64,000 nucleotides of DNA from Victivallales bacterium (GCA_017964325.1 JAGCSE010000216.1:1-64000), one strand, 5' to 3'; positions 52,262 through 62,057 are shown, counted from the stretch's first letter. Numbers and translations are program-made. The notes: generated by a model from the sequence alone, not told the origin.

Positions 52262-54436
52262 TTATTTCTGCACCTTCATTAGATAATCCCCCATGATGCG
52301 CAACGTCTCGTCCAGAATCAAATCATGGGCGTCTTCAATCTTCTCTTCCTTCTTCTTGCTTTGCCTGCTTTGCTTACGAGAATTCTTTCGTTGCGCCTGG
52401 AATTTCTGCACCATCTTGGAAGCCTTCTCCTCACTGGCCATGAAAGCCTTCCTTTCGCTCTTGTTCAAAGAGACTTCCTTCTTCTCCCGCAACTGCTTAT
52501 AGAAATCGATGTCATTGAAATACTCCTGGAAATCAGCGGCAGCGGCCACGCGCGCCTCGGATTTCTGCCGCAAATCGTCTTTCAGGCTCGCCACTTCGGT
52601 AAATATCGGATATTTCGTCGGTTCGATTTCATCCCATTTCAACACGTATGGCAGCGTTTCCTCTCGTGTCTCCATACAATCTGCAAACGAACGGAACGTA
52701 ATGTCAGGCGTCACGCCACGAACCTGCGTCGATTGACCATTGATTCTGTAGAACTTAGCAATCGTCATTTTCAAGGAGCCAAAGCCGCCGTCCTGAGAGA
52801 TGCGCCTCATGCCAAAACTACGGTCCAGATCGTACGCATTCTGCACCGTCCCCTTGCCGTGGGTCGTCTTGTCGCCGACAAGCAGCGCACGGCCGCTGTC
52901 CTGCAACGCAGCTGCAACGATTTCACTTGCGGATGCGCTGAAATGATCGACCATCACCATCAACGGTCCCTCATAAACGACATCCTTATCTCTGTCCATC
53001 AAACGTTTGACACCACCTTGCTGGTCACGAATCTGCACCACGGGGCCTTCCTTGAAAAACAGCCCCGCCAGACTGACGGCATCGTCGAGACTGCCGCCGC
53101 CGTTGCCGCGGAAATCCAGTACCACACCATCGATTCCACCGTTTTTCACACCTTCCTCCAACAGCTTACGCACATCGCGGCTGGAACTCTTGTAATCCTT
53201 GTCCCCGTTGTTGCGCGCTCCGAAATCCGCATAGAACGACGGCAGGTAAATCACAAGAACTTGCGCATCTTTGCCATTCTCCAATTTGATGGTCTTGACT
53301 TCGGACTGCGCCTCCGCCTCCTTCAACTCCACTTTGTCACGCACGATTGTAATCTGCTTCGGCGTATTGGAGCCTTCCTCCAATATCGTCAAATGCACTT
53401 TCGTACCGCTCTTGCCGCGAATCTGGCTCACGACCTTGCCAAGTTTCATATCGACCACATCCACAGGCTCCGCACCATCCTGCGCAACGGCGATGATGCG
53501 GTCCCCCTCCTTCAGCCGCCCGTCACGATCCGCAGGACCGCCTGGAACGATGGAGACGACAACGACATACGAATCCTTCGTGGAAAGCGTCGCACCAATG
53601 CCTTGCAGCGACAAACTCAAATCGATGTCAAAATTCTCCTTCGTCTCTGGAGCCATATACACGGAATGCGGATCATACGTCTTCGTGAGACTCGACAAGA
53701 AAATCTCCATGACTTCAATGGACTCCACATCTAAACGCCTTTTGTAAGCACGTGCATACGACTGCGCTAGACGGTCTTTTGGCGGCAGCAGATGGATGTC
53801 CTTCGTCTCTGTTTCTTCGCCTTTCTCCGCCTTCTTTTTCGCCTCTTCCGCATTCTTTTCCTCTCCGAGCTGATCTGCGAGCAGAGCGTTTTTCACACGA
53901 CGACGCCACAAGTCCTTCTGCTCCTCCTTCGTCTTGCACCACGGCATTTCCTTGTAATCTGTCCTGATGCTTTCAGAAAGCGAAAAGTCATGTTCGGCAT
54001 ATACAGCCTCCACCGAATAGACCGCCCACTGCTGCATCCGCTCCAGCAGACGTTCATACACCTTGAAGGCAAAATCAACACGTCGCCTCAAATTCGTTCC
54101 ATCTCCTAAAATCGTCTCGTATGAACGGAAATCCTCTATGTCGCTTTCCAAGAAATACATCCGCGTATAATCCAAACTGCGGAAATATTCATTGAACCAC
54201 ACACTCGAACGCTGTGCGTCAATCTTGCCAGGCGTATAATGATATTGGCAAATGAAATTGACAACTCTCCGATTCAAATCCAAATCACGTGAATTGAACT
54301 GCGGGGCTTTGGGCGGACGCTTCAGCATCTCCTCCACCGTCTCCTCCGCTCCGAACACCGCACCTTGCGCAAATATCAGAACAACCGCTGCAAGACAGGC
54401 CAGATGAATCCCTTTTACCCTTTTCTTGAAAAACAT
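52262..54436 (-). CDS. prc: Tail-specific (C-terminal processing) protease Prc
   Basis: This periplasmic S41 protease degrades proteins with nonpolar C-termini. The 724-residue protein has a signal peptide (1-30), an N-terminal helical Tsp domain (~45-250) and a PDZ domain (~265-365: LSLQGIGATLS..VVVVSIVPGGPA). The protease core has FRGNGGGSL, DHFSASASEI with Ser502 and GDKTTHGKGTVQ with Lys528. A charged helical C-terminal region follows. Size and order match E. coli Prc. The gene lies 59 bp after the DciA-like gene on the same strand. Confidence 0.93.
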   Translation of the reverse strand: MFFKKRVKGIHLACLAAVVLIFAQGAVFGAEETVEEMLKRPPKAPQFNSRDLDLNRRVVNFICQYHYTPGKIDAQRSSVWFNEYFRSLDYTRMYFLESDIEDFRSYETILGDGTNLRRRVDFAFKVYERLLERMQQWAVYSVEAVYAEHDFSLSESIRTDYKEMPWCKTKEEQKDLWRRRVKNALLADQLGEEKNAEEAKKKAEKGEETETKDIHLLPPKDRLAQSYARAYKRRLDVESIEVMEIFLSSLTKTYDPHSVYMAPETKENFDIDLSLSLQGIGATLSTKDSYVVVVSIVPGGPADRDGRLKEGDRIIAVAQDGAEPVDVVDMKLGKVVSQIRGKSGTKVHLTILEEGSNTPKQITIVRDKVELKEAEAQSEVKTIKLENGKDAQVLVIYLPSFYADFGARNNGDKDYKSSSRDVRKLLEEGVKNGGIDGVVLDFRGNGGGSLDDAVSLAGLFFKEGPVVQIRDQQGGVKRLMDRDKDVVYEGPLMVMVDHFSASASEIVAAALQDSGRALLVGDKTTHGKGTVQNAYDLDRSFGMRRISQDGGFGSLKMTIAKFYRINGQSTQVRGVTPDITFRSFADCMETREETLPYVLKWDEIEPTKYPIFTEVASLKDDLRQKSEARVAAAADFQEYFNDIDFYKQLREKKEVSLNKSERKAFMASEEKASKMVQKFQAQRKNSRKQSRQSKKKEEKIEDAHDLILDETLRIMGDYLMKVQK

Positions 54437-54495
54437 TTCTTTTCCCTTTTTTCAAATATTGTTTGCGTCTTTTTCAGACTTTAGATTTTTCTAAC

Positions 54496-55008
54496 TCAAA
54501 CAAACTCAAGTTTTTTCACATATCCCTCGCTAGCTGACGACACCTTTTCCAACAACTCCTTCTTCATCGACCGTTCAAACACAAACCTCACCGTCGAGTT
54601 CAACACGCGGATGCGCAGGCATCCGTTGACCAGACTCAACGGCCGGCACATTTTCGCGTTGTCCTCCCCCACAATCTCCTTCCAGCCATCCTGCAATTTC
54701 GTCAAAAGCAGCATCTCCAACTGCCCCACGTCAGCAAGCACGTCATTCACCATCGCCCCCATGTCCGCCTTCATCGGACGCAAATCCGCGAACACGGCCG
54801 CCTCGCGTTCTTCGCCAAGCCAACTTCCCAGAAGTTCTTCGCGACTCGCCTCCCGCTTGCTCGGTATGCGCCATTCGCCAACCTTCCGTTCGCTGTCCTC
54901 ACGCCTAAGCCATTCGTCTTGAACTCCGTTCAACTTTCCGCTCCTTTGACACCGTTTCCATTGTTTTGTTCCGTCACTCCCCCCATCCCATGCAAAATCT
55001 ATTAACAT
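54496..55008 (-). CDS. DciA/DUF721-like protein
   Basis: This ~170-residue protein has a C-terminal DUF721 (DciA-type) domain. LLLTKLQDGWKEIVGEDNAKM and LRIRVLNSTVRFVFERSM match the W..IVG......P..L..G.L.V.V.S..W..EL pattern. DciA loads or regulates DnaB helicase in bacteria lacking DnaC. The N-terminal ~80 residues are basic, with few clear motifs. The start is uncertain: ATG at 55008 is used here, and a TTG at 55038 would add ten residues. It is divergent from yggS across a ~100-bp gap. Confidence 0.75.
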   Translation of the reverse strand: MLIDFAWDGGSDGTKQWKRCQRSGKLNGVQDEWLRREDSERKVGEWRIPSKREASREELLGSWLGEEREAAVFADLRPMKADMGAMVNDVLADVGQLEMLLLTKLQDGWKEIVGEDNAKMCRPLSLVNGCLRIRVLNSTVRFVFERSMKKELLEKVSSASEGYVKKLEFV

Positions 55009-55115
55009 AATGCCATTTACTTCTTTTTCACCCAACAACTATTCGACTAACTCAAGTTTTCTTATTATATTAATTGGAACATTCATTTATCGCTGTCATT
55101 CGGAGCCATCCAATC

Positions 55116-55787
55116 ATGATCGCAGAAAATCTGAAATCCATAAAAGACCGCATCGCCGCCGCCCTCTCAAAAGCCAACCGCCCGCAGGATGGCGCCATGC
55201 TGCTCGCCGTCTCCAAAACCTTCCCGCCGGAAACCATCATTGAAGCATATCATGCGGGACAGCGTGCATTCGGCGAAAACCGTGTCCAGGAACTCGTTGA
55301 AAAGGCTCCAAAACTGCCGCAGGACATCGTTTGGCACGTCATCGGCCATCTCCAGCAGAACAAAGTCCGGCAAGCCCTTCAGCACGCCATTTGCATCCAT
55401 TCCGTCGATTCATCCGAACTGTTCGCACGCATCAATCGCATTGCCAATGAATTGCGTGTCTCCCCCACCATCCTTCTAGAAGTCAATATTTCAGGCGAAG
55501 AATCGAAATTCGGCCTCAAGCCAGACGACGTCGAAAGGGTCATTGCGGACAATCTCGGAGGCTCCGCCCACTGCGCAGGGCTCATGACCGTCGCCCCCGC
55601 CACCGCCACGGAAACCGAACTCCACGGTATTTTCGCCGCGTTACGAAACCTCCGCGACAAATTGCAGTCTAATTTAAATATATCCCTCCCTGAACTGTCC
55701 ATGGGCATGTCGGGGGATTTCGAAATCGCCATCGCCGAAGGCGCGACCATCGTCCGCGTCGGCTCCGCAATCTTCGGACATCGTTGA
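55116..55787 (+). CDS. yggS: YggS/PLPBP family pyridoxal-phosphate protein
   Basis: This cytoplasmic PLP-binding protein buffers PLP and amino-acid/keto-acid balance. The 223-residue protein has LLAVSKTFPPE (PLP lysine), FGENRVQE, WHVIGHLQQNKV, then LEVNISGEESKFGL, LMTVAP and LSMGMSGDFEIAI...VRVGSAIFG, the complete family set. The ATG at 55116 is preferred to 55074, which would add 14 unrelated residues. Typical length. Confidence 0.95.
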   Translation: MIAENLKSIKDRIAAALSKANRPQDGAMLLAVSKTFPPETIIEAYHAGQRAFGENRVQELVEKAPKLPQDIVWHVIGHLQQNKVRQALQHAICIHSVDSSELFARINRIANELRVSPTILLEVNISGEESKFGLKPDDVERVIADNLGGSAHCAGLMTVAPATATETELHGIFAALRNLRDKLQSNLNISLPELSMGMSGDFEIAIAEGATIVRVGSAIFGHR

Positions 55788-55841
55788 CAACCATCGCAAT
55801 ATCATTTACACCAATATCTTAACATCAACCGAGGCCTACGC

Positions 55842-57176
55842 ATGAAACACAATCTCTGCTTTCTCATCCTGCTTGCAGCAACCATGCCAGCCTTCGCCAT
55901 CTGGCCGTTCAAGACCACGAAGCCCGTCAAGGACAAGGATACCATCCATATCTACAATCCCAAGCTGCCCACCGAAAATGTCAAGACCCGCGAACGGCCA
56001 GACGAGAGCGACAAAATCGATGCCGCCCATCTCGAAAAGCTCGCAAAGGCCGGCAATGACAACGCGCAACTCGCCATCGGAAAATGCTATTTCGACGGTG
56101 TCGGCGGCGTCAAGCAAAATTACAAGAAGGCTGTCAAGTATTTCGAAATGGCCTGCGAAAACAACAACGCCAGTGCATTCTTCAATCTAGGTATTTGCTA
56201 CGACGGCGGTTACGGTGTCAAACAGGATATCAACAAGGCCATCGAATACTACAACAGAGCCGCTGATATGGACGTGCCTGAAGCCATGACCAAGATGGCA
56301 GTCATCGCCGAACAAAAAGGCGACTATACGACCGCCCTCAAAAATCTCCGCAAACTCGCCATCCTCGGCAATCCAGTCTGTATGCGAAAAGTCGCAATCT
56401 TTCTCATGAACGGACTCGGCACTCCCGTCAACGACACGGAAATTATCGATATGCTCACCGCCGCCGCCCAAAAAGGCGACAGACGCGCTCAAGTCCATCT
56501 CGCCGACTGCTATCAGCGCGGGCAGGGAGTCGAAGTCAACTACGACGAAATGTTCAACTGGCTGATGCTCGCCGCGCAGGACAGCGATCCAGAAGCCCAG
56601 ACAAAACTCGCCTACTGCTATCAAAAAGGCTATGGAACCGTCAAAAATACGGATGTCGCCTTCAACTGGTATCAGCTCGCCGCCAACGCAGATTACGCCC
56701 CCGCATTGGTTTCCTTAGGTGATTGCTATCGCGATGGTTCGGGCACGGCAATGAATCCCGCAAAGGCCGTCGAATGCTACAAGGCCGCCGCCGCAAAAGG
56801 CGATTCCATCGGCCAGTTCCGCCTCGGCTCCGCTTTTTTGACGGGATATGTCGTCAGGCAGAATCCCGAAGAAGCGTTCAAATACATCTCCGCCTCCGCC
56901 AACCAGGACTTTCCGCCTGCCGTCTGCCAGCTGGGGTTCCTCAATGAAAAAGGCATGGGCACCCCCCCAAACCCCCTGACGGCCTTCCATTGCTACCAGA
57001 AAGCGGCCGCCATGAAGGAACCTCAGGCCATGCTCAACCTCGGCCTGTGCTATCTCAACGGCATCGGCACGGTAACCGACCGTAATGAGGCCCGCAAATG
57101 GCTCGCAGAAGCAGCAAAGAACGGCTCCAAGGAAGCCCTCCAGCAACTCGAAAAAAATTTCGCGCAAAACCAATAG
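55842..57176 (+). CDS. Secreted Sel1-repeat protein
   Basis: This 444-residue protein has a signal peptide (residues 1-19, ...TMPAFA) and about ten Sel1-like repeats from residue ~60 to the end (LAKAGNDNAQLAIGKCYFDG and similar). It likely acts in the periplasm as a protein-interaction solenoid. The YggS gene ends 54 bp upstream, and panB starts 80 bp downstream, so it may sit in one transcript with unrelated metabolism. Unlike the Sel1 protein at 4099-5373, it has no zinc ribbon. Confidence 0.85.
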   Translation: MKHNLCFLILLAATMPAFAIWPFKTTKPVKDKDTIHIYNPKLPTENVKTRERPDESDKIDAAHLEKLAKAGNDNAQLAIGKCYFDGVGGVKQNYKKAVKYFEMACENNNASAFFNLGICYDGGYGVKQDINKAIEYYNRAADMDVPEAMTKMAVIAEQKGDYTTALKNLRKLAILGNPVCMRKVAIFLMNGLGTPVNDTEIIDMLTAAAQKGDRRAQVHLADCYQRGQGVEVNYDEMFNWLMLAAQDSDPEAQTKLAYCYQKGYGTVKNTDVAFNWYQLAANADYAPALVSLGDCYRDGSGTAMNPAKAVECYKAAAAKGDSIGQFRLGSAFLTGYVVRQNPEEAFKYISASANQDFPPAVCQLGFLNEKGMGTPPNPLTAFHCYQKAAAMKEPQAMLNLGLCYLNGIGTVTDRNEARKWLAEAAKNGSKEALQQLEKNFAQNQ

Positions 57177-57256
57177 TCGGAACAAACACACACGAACAAC
57201 TCGTTTTATCACGCCGCGCAAGTCGCGGCATCCCCTATAACATAGGAGGAAATATC

Positions 57257-58057
57257 ATGGAAGCAAAACGAATCACCGTCCGCGACCTCGCCAAAATGAA
57301 GGCGGAAGGCCGCAAAATCACCACCATCACATCGTATGACGCCATCACTGCGAGACTTGTCGATGAGGCGGGCATCCAGCTCATTCTCGTCGGCGACTCC
57401 GCCGGCAATACGGTTCTCGGCTATGAAAACACGATTCCAGTCACGCTGGAGGAATCACTCATGCTGACGGCCGCCGTCCGCCGCGGCGCAAAGCATGCCA
57501 TGGTCATCGGCGACATGCCGTTCATGTCCTATCAGGTTTCCGAAGAGGAAGCCGTCCGCAACGCAGGCCGCTATCTGAAAGAAGCTGGAGCAGATGGTGT
57601 TAAGCTCGAAGGCGGACGCTCCATGCTGAAAACCATTCGCCGCATCGTCGATGCCTCCATCCCCGTCTTCGGACATGTCGGACTCCTCCCGCAATCCGTC
57701 TTGAAAGACGGCGGCTATAGAATCCACGGCCGCAACGAAGAGGCGAAGCAAATCATCGACGACGCTCTCGCCGTCCAGGAAGCAGGTGCTTTCGCCGTCG
57801 TGCTCGAAGGCGTCCCTCGCGATCTCGCCAAGGAAATCACTGAAAAGCTGACCATCCCGACCATCGGCATCGGCGCAGGCCCCTACTGCGACGGCCAAAT
57901 ACAGGTCGTAACCGATATTCTCGGCCTTGGCACATTCGTCCCGCGCCACGCCAAAGTCTTCACCAACCTTGCGCAATACACCGCCGACGCCTTGAAACAA
58001 TACCGCGAAGAAGTCGAGGCACAGACATTCCCAGCCGAAGCAAACTCCGCAAAATAA
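57257..58057 (+). CDS. panB: 3-methyl-2-oxobutanoate hydroxymethyltransferase
   Basis: PanB adds a hydroxymethyl group from methylene-THF to ketoisovalerate in pantothenate synthesis. The 266-residue protein has TSYDAITARLVDEAGI, LVGDSAGNTVLGYENTIPV, GDMPFMSYQ, KLEGG and HVGLLPQS, and FAVVLEGVP with the catalytic Glu. The ATG at 57257 with AGGAGGA 7 nt upstream is chosen; the upstream in-frame ATG at 57098 overlaps the Sel1 gene. It is followed 16 bp later by panC. Confidence 0.97.
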   Translation: MEAKRITVRDLAKMKAEGRKITTITSYDAITARLVDEAGIQLILVGDSAGNTVLGYENTIPVTLEESLMLTAAVRRGAKHAMVIGDMPFMSYQVSEEEAVRNAGRYLKEAGADGVKLEGGRSMLKTIRRIVDASIPVFGHVGLLPQSVLKDGGYRIHGRNEEAKQIIDDALAVQEAGAFAVVLEGVPRDLAKEITEKLTIPTIGIGAGPYCDGQIQVVTDILGLGTFVPRHAKVFTNLAQYTADALKQYREEVEAQTFPAEANSAK

Positions 58058-58073
58058 AACATTTACGCTTATC

Positions 58074-58916
58074 ATGAACATCTGCAAAACTCCTTCTGAA
58101 ATCAGCCAGCTCTGCGATGCCTGGCATAAGCAAAACCTTACCATCGGTCTCGTCCCCACCATGGGCTATCTCCACGACGGCCATCTCTCCCTCATGGACA
58201 TCGCCAAATCGAAGACGGACAAGGTCGTCGTTTCCATTTTCGTAAATCCCACGCAATTCGGCCCCAACGAAGATTTGGACAAGTATCCGCGCGATTTCGA
58301 ACGGGACGAGAAGCTTTGCCGCGATCGCGGCGTCGATGCTGTCTTCTATCCCACTCCTGCGGAGATGTACGCCCCGGATTTCTCCACATGGGTTACGGAA
58401 ACATCTCTCTCCCAAGCACTTTGCGGCCTCTCACGCCCCATTCATTTCCGTGGTGTCTGCACTGTCTGCCTGAAATTGTTCAACATCGCCCGCGCAGACG
58501 TCGCCGTATTCGGCAAGAAGGACGCCCAGCAGGCATTGATCATCAAGCGGATGGTCCGCGACCTCAATGTCCCAATCAACATCATCATGGCCCCCCTGAT
58601 CCGCGAACCCGATGGTCTCGCCCGCAGTTCACGCAACAAATACCTTTCCGCAGACGAACACAACCGCGCACTTTCCATTTCACGCGGCATCTTCGCCGCC
58701 GAAGCGGCATGGAAAAATGGCGAAAAATCCGCCGCCAAATTGACGTCCATTCTCCGCAAGTCCATTGAAGACGCAGGCGGACAAGTCGATTACGTGGAAC
58801 TCGTCTCCCAATCCGCCATCCGCCCGATTGAAACAGTTGATCAGCCCGCCCTGCTGGCCTGCGCCGCCTATTTCGGCAAGACACGCCTCATTGACAACGT
58901 TTTTTTGGAGCAATAA
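58074..58916 (+). CDS. panC: Pantothenate synthetase
   Basis: PanC joins pantoate and beta-alanine using ATP. The 280-residue protein has LVPTMGYLHDGHLSLM with the HxGH motif, VSIFVNPTQFGPNEDLDKYPR, FGKKDAQQALIIKRMVRDL and the KMSKS-like RSSRNKYLS. Standard length. It lies 16 bp after panB. No panD or panE gene is in the window. Confidence 0.97.
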   Translation: MNICKTPSEISQLCDAWHKQNLTIGLVPTMGYLHDGHLSLMDIAKSKTDKVVVSIFVNPTQFGPNEDLDKYPRDFERDEKLCRDRGVDAVFYPTPAEMYAPDFSTWVTETSLSQALCGLSRPIHFRGVCTVCLKLFNIARADVAVFGKKDAQQALIIKRMVRDLNVPINIIMAPLIREPDGLARSSRNKYLSADEHNRALSISRGIFAAEAAWKNGEKSAAKLTSILRKSIEDAGGQVDYVELVSQSAIRPIETVDQPALLACAAYFGKTRLIDNVFLEQ

Positions 58917-58962
58917 AAAACAAGCCTCTGGAAACTCTTGCCATTTCCGAGCTTCCAGAGGC
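58914..58962 (-). terminator. Terminator of the sugar isomerase gene
   Basis: GCCTCTGGAA (58924-58933) and TTCCAGAGGC (58953-58962) form a 10-bp perfect stem. On the minus strand it is followed by a U-rich run (TTGTTTTTTATTG). It sits between convergent genes and may also slow panC transcripts. Confidence 0.85.
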
Positions 58963-58984
58963 AGCAGTCTTCAAAATCCATTCT

Positions 58985-59806
58985 TTACTGCGGCCAGACC
59001 TTCTTTAGAAAATCAATGCTCTTACGCGCAATCATTTCTGCGCCAAAAGAAAAATCGAAGACTTCCACTGAAGCGTAGTCGTCGTAGCCAATGGCCGCCA
59101 AACCGCGCTTGATCGGCTCATAATCTGTGTCGCCCCAGCCCGGACCATTGCGGTTCGCGTCATTCACATGAAGATGCGATGCATAGCCTTTCCCGTCCAT
59201 GATGATTTCATCCAGCGGACGGCCCTCCCCTTCGCCGCACATCGCCTTCACATCGAGATGCAGTCGGAAATTCGGATGGTTCACGGCTTTGCACAAGGCA
59301 ACGCCTTCCTTGACCGTCGTAATGAAATTCGTCTCCGCAGGACTTAGTGGCTCGATGCACAATTTCACGCCGCGTTTTTCCGCCTGTTCCATCAGCGATG
59401 AAAACGTCTCCTTGGCATAGTCAAATGCCTGGGCATACGTCAATTCTGGAACGACATTACGGCTTTTCGGTGAACCGATGACCATGCGATCGCCGCCCAA
59501 ATCCGCACAAAAATCAATCAACGCGGAAAAATAGTCCCGCGTCTTCTTACGCAATTCAGCATCCGGCCCGTTGAGATACAGTCCGGCTGGCTTCACCAGA
59601 AGCCAATGCAGCCCAATGATTTGCACGCCCGCCGTCTCCGCCGCGGAACGCAGGGCATCACGGCGGGACATCGGAATGTCCCGCACATCATCCGCCAATG
59701 TATAAGGGGCGACTTCCACGCCATGATAGCCTGTGTCACGCGCCAGTTTCAGCGCGTCCTCCAGCGGCCATCCGTCGCAGAATTCATTGCACATCGCGAA
59801 CTTCAT
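58985..59806 (-). CDS. Sugar phosphate isomerase/epimerase-like (AP endonuclease 2 family barrel)
   Basis: This 273-residue TIM barrel of the xylose-isomerase-like/EC 5.1.3-type group has GYHGVEVAPYTL, LHWLLV, a metal-ligand Glu in KLCIEPLSPAETNF, LHLDVKAM, SHLHVNDANRNGPG and VEVFDFS. These members isomerise or epimerise sugars or inositols with a divalent metal. The gene lies 23 bp after serS and is probably in the serS operon. Substrate not assigned. Confidence 0.82.
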   Translation of the reverse strand: MKFAMCNEFCDGWPLEDALKLARDTGYHGVEVAPYTLADDVRDIPMSRRDALRSAAETAGVQIIGLHWLLVKPAGLYLNGPDAELRKKTRDYFSALIDFCADLGGDRMVIGSPKSRNVVPELTYAQAFDYAKETFSSLMEQAEKRGVKLCIEPLSPAETNFITTVKEGVALCKAVNHPNFRLHLDVKAMCGEGEGRPLDEIIMDGKGYASHLHVNDANRNGPGWGDTDYEPIKRGLAAIGYDDYASVEVFDFSFGAEMIARKSIDFLKKVWPQ

Positions 59807-59829
59807 GATGCCTCTGCTGTTGCAATCCG

Positions 59830-61080
59830 TTATTTCGCAGGCGGTTCGATGACATCGAAGCCTGTGTAGGGGCGCAGCACTTCAGGAACGACCACGCTGC
59901 CGTCCTCACGCTGGTTGTTCTCAAGAATCGCGCAGACGACGCGGTCCGTCAATCCCGTCGCGGAAATCGTGTGGACGAAGCCGCGACCACCTTCCTTATC
60001 CTTGTAGCGGATGTTCAAACGACGGCTCTGGAACTCCGTAAGATTCGTATTGGACGTCACTTCACGATACGCTCCAAAGCCCGGATACCACGCTTCGATA
60101 TCGTATTTCTTGTAGCCAGGAGCACCCATGTCGCCAACGCAGACGTTCACGACGCGGTACGGAATGCCGAGAGCCTGAAGCATGTACTCTTCATTCGCAA
60201 GGCATTCTTCATGGCATTTCGGAGAATCCTCCGGCAGGCAGAAGATGATCTGCTCAATCTTATGGAACTGATGCACGCGGAAGATGCCGCGGGACTCCTT
60301 GCCGTAGCTGCCCGCTTCCGTGCGGAAGCACGGCGTGTAGGCCGTGTAACGGCGCGGTAGCGACTCCGCCTCCAGCGTTTCGTCCGCATGATACGCGACC
60401 AAGGTCTGTTCACTTGTGCCGATCAAGGCAAGATCTTCGCCCTGAAGCGGATAGGTCTGGTCACGGAAGAACGGCAGATAGCCTGTACCATACAATGTGC
60501 GCTCCTTCGCAAGGCAGGGGGACATGAACAGCGTGAAGCCACGCGCCACCAGTTCCTTCTGCGCCCAGAAATACATGGCCTGCGTCAGCTGCGCGCCTTT
60601 GCCAACCCAGTAGTAGAAGCCTGCGGCAGCGACTTTTGCGCCACGAGCCGTGTCGATGATGCCCAGAATCTCGCCGATGGCCTGATGGTCGCGCCCCTTG
60701 AAGGAGAATTCGGGCTTGTTGCCGACGAAGCGGACGGCGACGTTGTCGTTGTCGTCCTTCCCTTCCGGCACTTCATCGGACAGCAGGTTCGGCATCCAGC
60801 TCATCATCTCTTCGACTTTCGCCTTCAGCTCGTCCATTTTCGCTTCCTTCTCGCCCAACGTGACTTTCATCGCCTTCACCTGTTCACGGGCTTCCGGATT
60901 CTTCTGGCATTCCTTGCTCAGGGCGTTGCGCTTTGCACGCAAGTCTTCAACTTCCTTGATCAGAGCAAGATATTCTTTGTCCATGGCGGCTAACGCATCC
61001 ACATCGACGTCGCATCCACGACGCTTCGCATTCGCTTTCACCATTTCCGGATTTTCACGCAACAACTTGATGTCAAACAT
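59830..61080 (-). CDS. serS: Seryl-tRNA synthetase
   Basis: This class II synthetase charges tRNA-Ser. The 416-residue protein has the N-terminal coiled-coil arm (~25-100), motif 2 FRTEAGSYGKESRGIFRVHQF (near 250) and motif 3 region around GRGFVHTISATGLTDRVVCAILENNQ. Length is standard. It sits between the FabZ-like gene (47 bp upstream, gap filled with heptamers) and the isomerase. Confidence 0.97.
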   Translation of the reverse strand: MFDIKLLRENPEMVKANAKRRGCDVDVDALAAMDKEYLALIKEVEDLRAKRNALSKECQKNPEAREQVKAMKVTLGEKEAKMDELKAKVEEMMSWMPNLLSDEVPEGKDDNDNVAVRFVGNKPEFSFKGRDHQAIGEILGIIDTARGAKVAAAGFYYWVGKGAQLTQAMYFWAQKELVARGFTLFMSPCLAKERTLYGTGYLPFFRDQTYPLQGEDLALIGTSEQTLVAYHADETLEAESLPRRYTAYTPCFRTEAGSYGKESRGIFRVHQFHKIEQIIFCLPEDSPKCHEECLANEEYMLQALGIPYRVVNVCVGDMGAPGYKKYDIEAWYPGFGAYREVTSNTNLTEFQSRRLNIRYKDKEGGRGFVHTISATGLTDRVVCAILENNQREDGSVVVPEVLRPYTGFDVIEPPAK

Positions 61081-61101
61081 TTTTCCTTTCCTGTCTTGTT
61101 T

Positions 61102-61136
61102 AATTACGAATTATGAATTATGAATTGTTAATTGTT
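61102..61136. repeat. Heptamer array AATTACG/AATTATG/AATTGTT
   Basis: Five perfectly phased 7-bp units fill the 47-bp gap between the FabZ-like gene and serS and extend into the FabZ-like stop. Confidence 0.8.
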
Positions 61137-62057
61137 TTTATCAACTATTGCAAATTTTATCTGCGCCTCCGTCACCAGTTCCGAACCAACGTAGAACTGC
61201 CCCATGGCTATGCCGAAATTTCCCTTCTGCTCACAGCTTATCTTCTCCCAAATCCGCGACCCAGCCAGAACTGGACGGTGGAACACGGCATCGTCTATCG
61301 ACATGAAGAAGCCCAATTTCCCCTGCATCGCAGGTTGGTTCAGCAACGCCGCGCATCCCAGCTGCGCTCCAGCCTCGATTTGCAGAAACCCCACAAATTC
61401 AGACTGTTCCGTCGCCGCTACGAACATCTCGCTGCCCGCCACGTTCTTGCATCCAATCACGCTGGCAGGATCGTCCAACCCGTATGCACGGTCAACGAAC
61501 AAAAACGGATAACGATGCGGCAGCACCTTCATTACGGCGACTGAATCCAACCATGACTCCGCTCCCGACACGGACTCGCTGAGCGGATTCTCCCCCGTCG
61601 TGTCGTATGGCTCGTACCATCCCGCACGCCGCCCCAAAATCACGGAACCGCTGGAAGCCGCCTTCCCGTCTTCGCACGTGTTCTTCACCATGAACTCAAC
61701 CGTCCCGTCTTCATTCTCGCCTTTCAGCTCGCATTCGACTTTGAGCATCATGCCAGGCATGACTGGCGTGCGAAATTTCACACGTTTCAGCCCCAGCAGA
61801 ACGACATCGCCTTCACCTGGAAACATCGCATTGAAAAGCACTTGACTCGACTGCACCATGCCCGCGACCTGCAAGACGCCAGGCAGTACGGGCTGCCCTG
61901 GAAAGTGCCCTGCAAAATGCGATTCGCCAATGGACGACATTTTCACGCCTGTCGCGCGCCCCGCCTCCGCATCGACTTCCAGATTGTCCAGCATCAACAG
62001 CGGCGCACCAAGCTTCAGTGTCCGCTCAAGTTCTTTTCGACTGTAATTCATACTCAT
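61128..62057 (-). CDS. Tandem hotdog protein: two FabZ-like domains
   Basis: FabZ dehydrates hydroxyacyl-ACP in fatty-acid synthesis. This ~309-residue protein carries two hotdog domains. Domain 1 has GHFPGQPVLPGVLQ with the catalytic His (~51), but the usual Glu of PGVL..EAM is Ala (~65). Domain 2 has LPHRYPFLFVD (~179) and FLQIEAGAQ with the Glu (~228), but its GHFP is replaced by ATEQ, with no His. In FabZ dimers the His of one subunit works with the Glu of the other, so the fused pair could form one complete site. Start codon ATG 62057; a GTG at 62060 is possible. Confidence 0.85.
   Translation of the reverse strand: MSMNYSRKELERTLKLGAPLLMLDNLEVDAEAGRATGVKMSSIGESHFAGHFPGQPVLPGVLQVAGMVQSSQVLFNAMFPGEGDVVLLGLKRVKFRTPVMPGMMLKVECELKGENEDGTVEFMVKNTCEDGKAASSGSVILGRRAGWYEPYDTTGENPLSESVSGAESWLDSVAVMKVLPHRYPFLFVDRAYGLDDPASVIGCKNVAGSEMFVAATEQSEFVGFLQIEAGAQLGCAALLNQPAMQGKLGFFMSIDDAVFHRPVLAGSRIWEKISCEQKGNFGIAMGQFYVGSELVTEAQIKFAIVDKNN

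Noticed and set aside
52325..53734. 469-residue open frame on the plus strand
   Set aside because: It is fully antisense to the Prc protease gene, which has complete S41 and PDZ motifs. The antisense product shows no domain.
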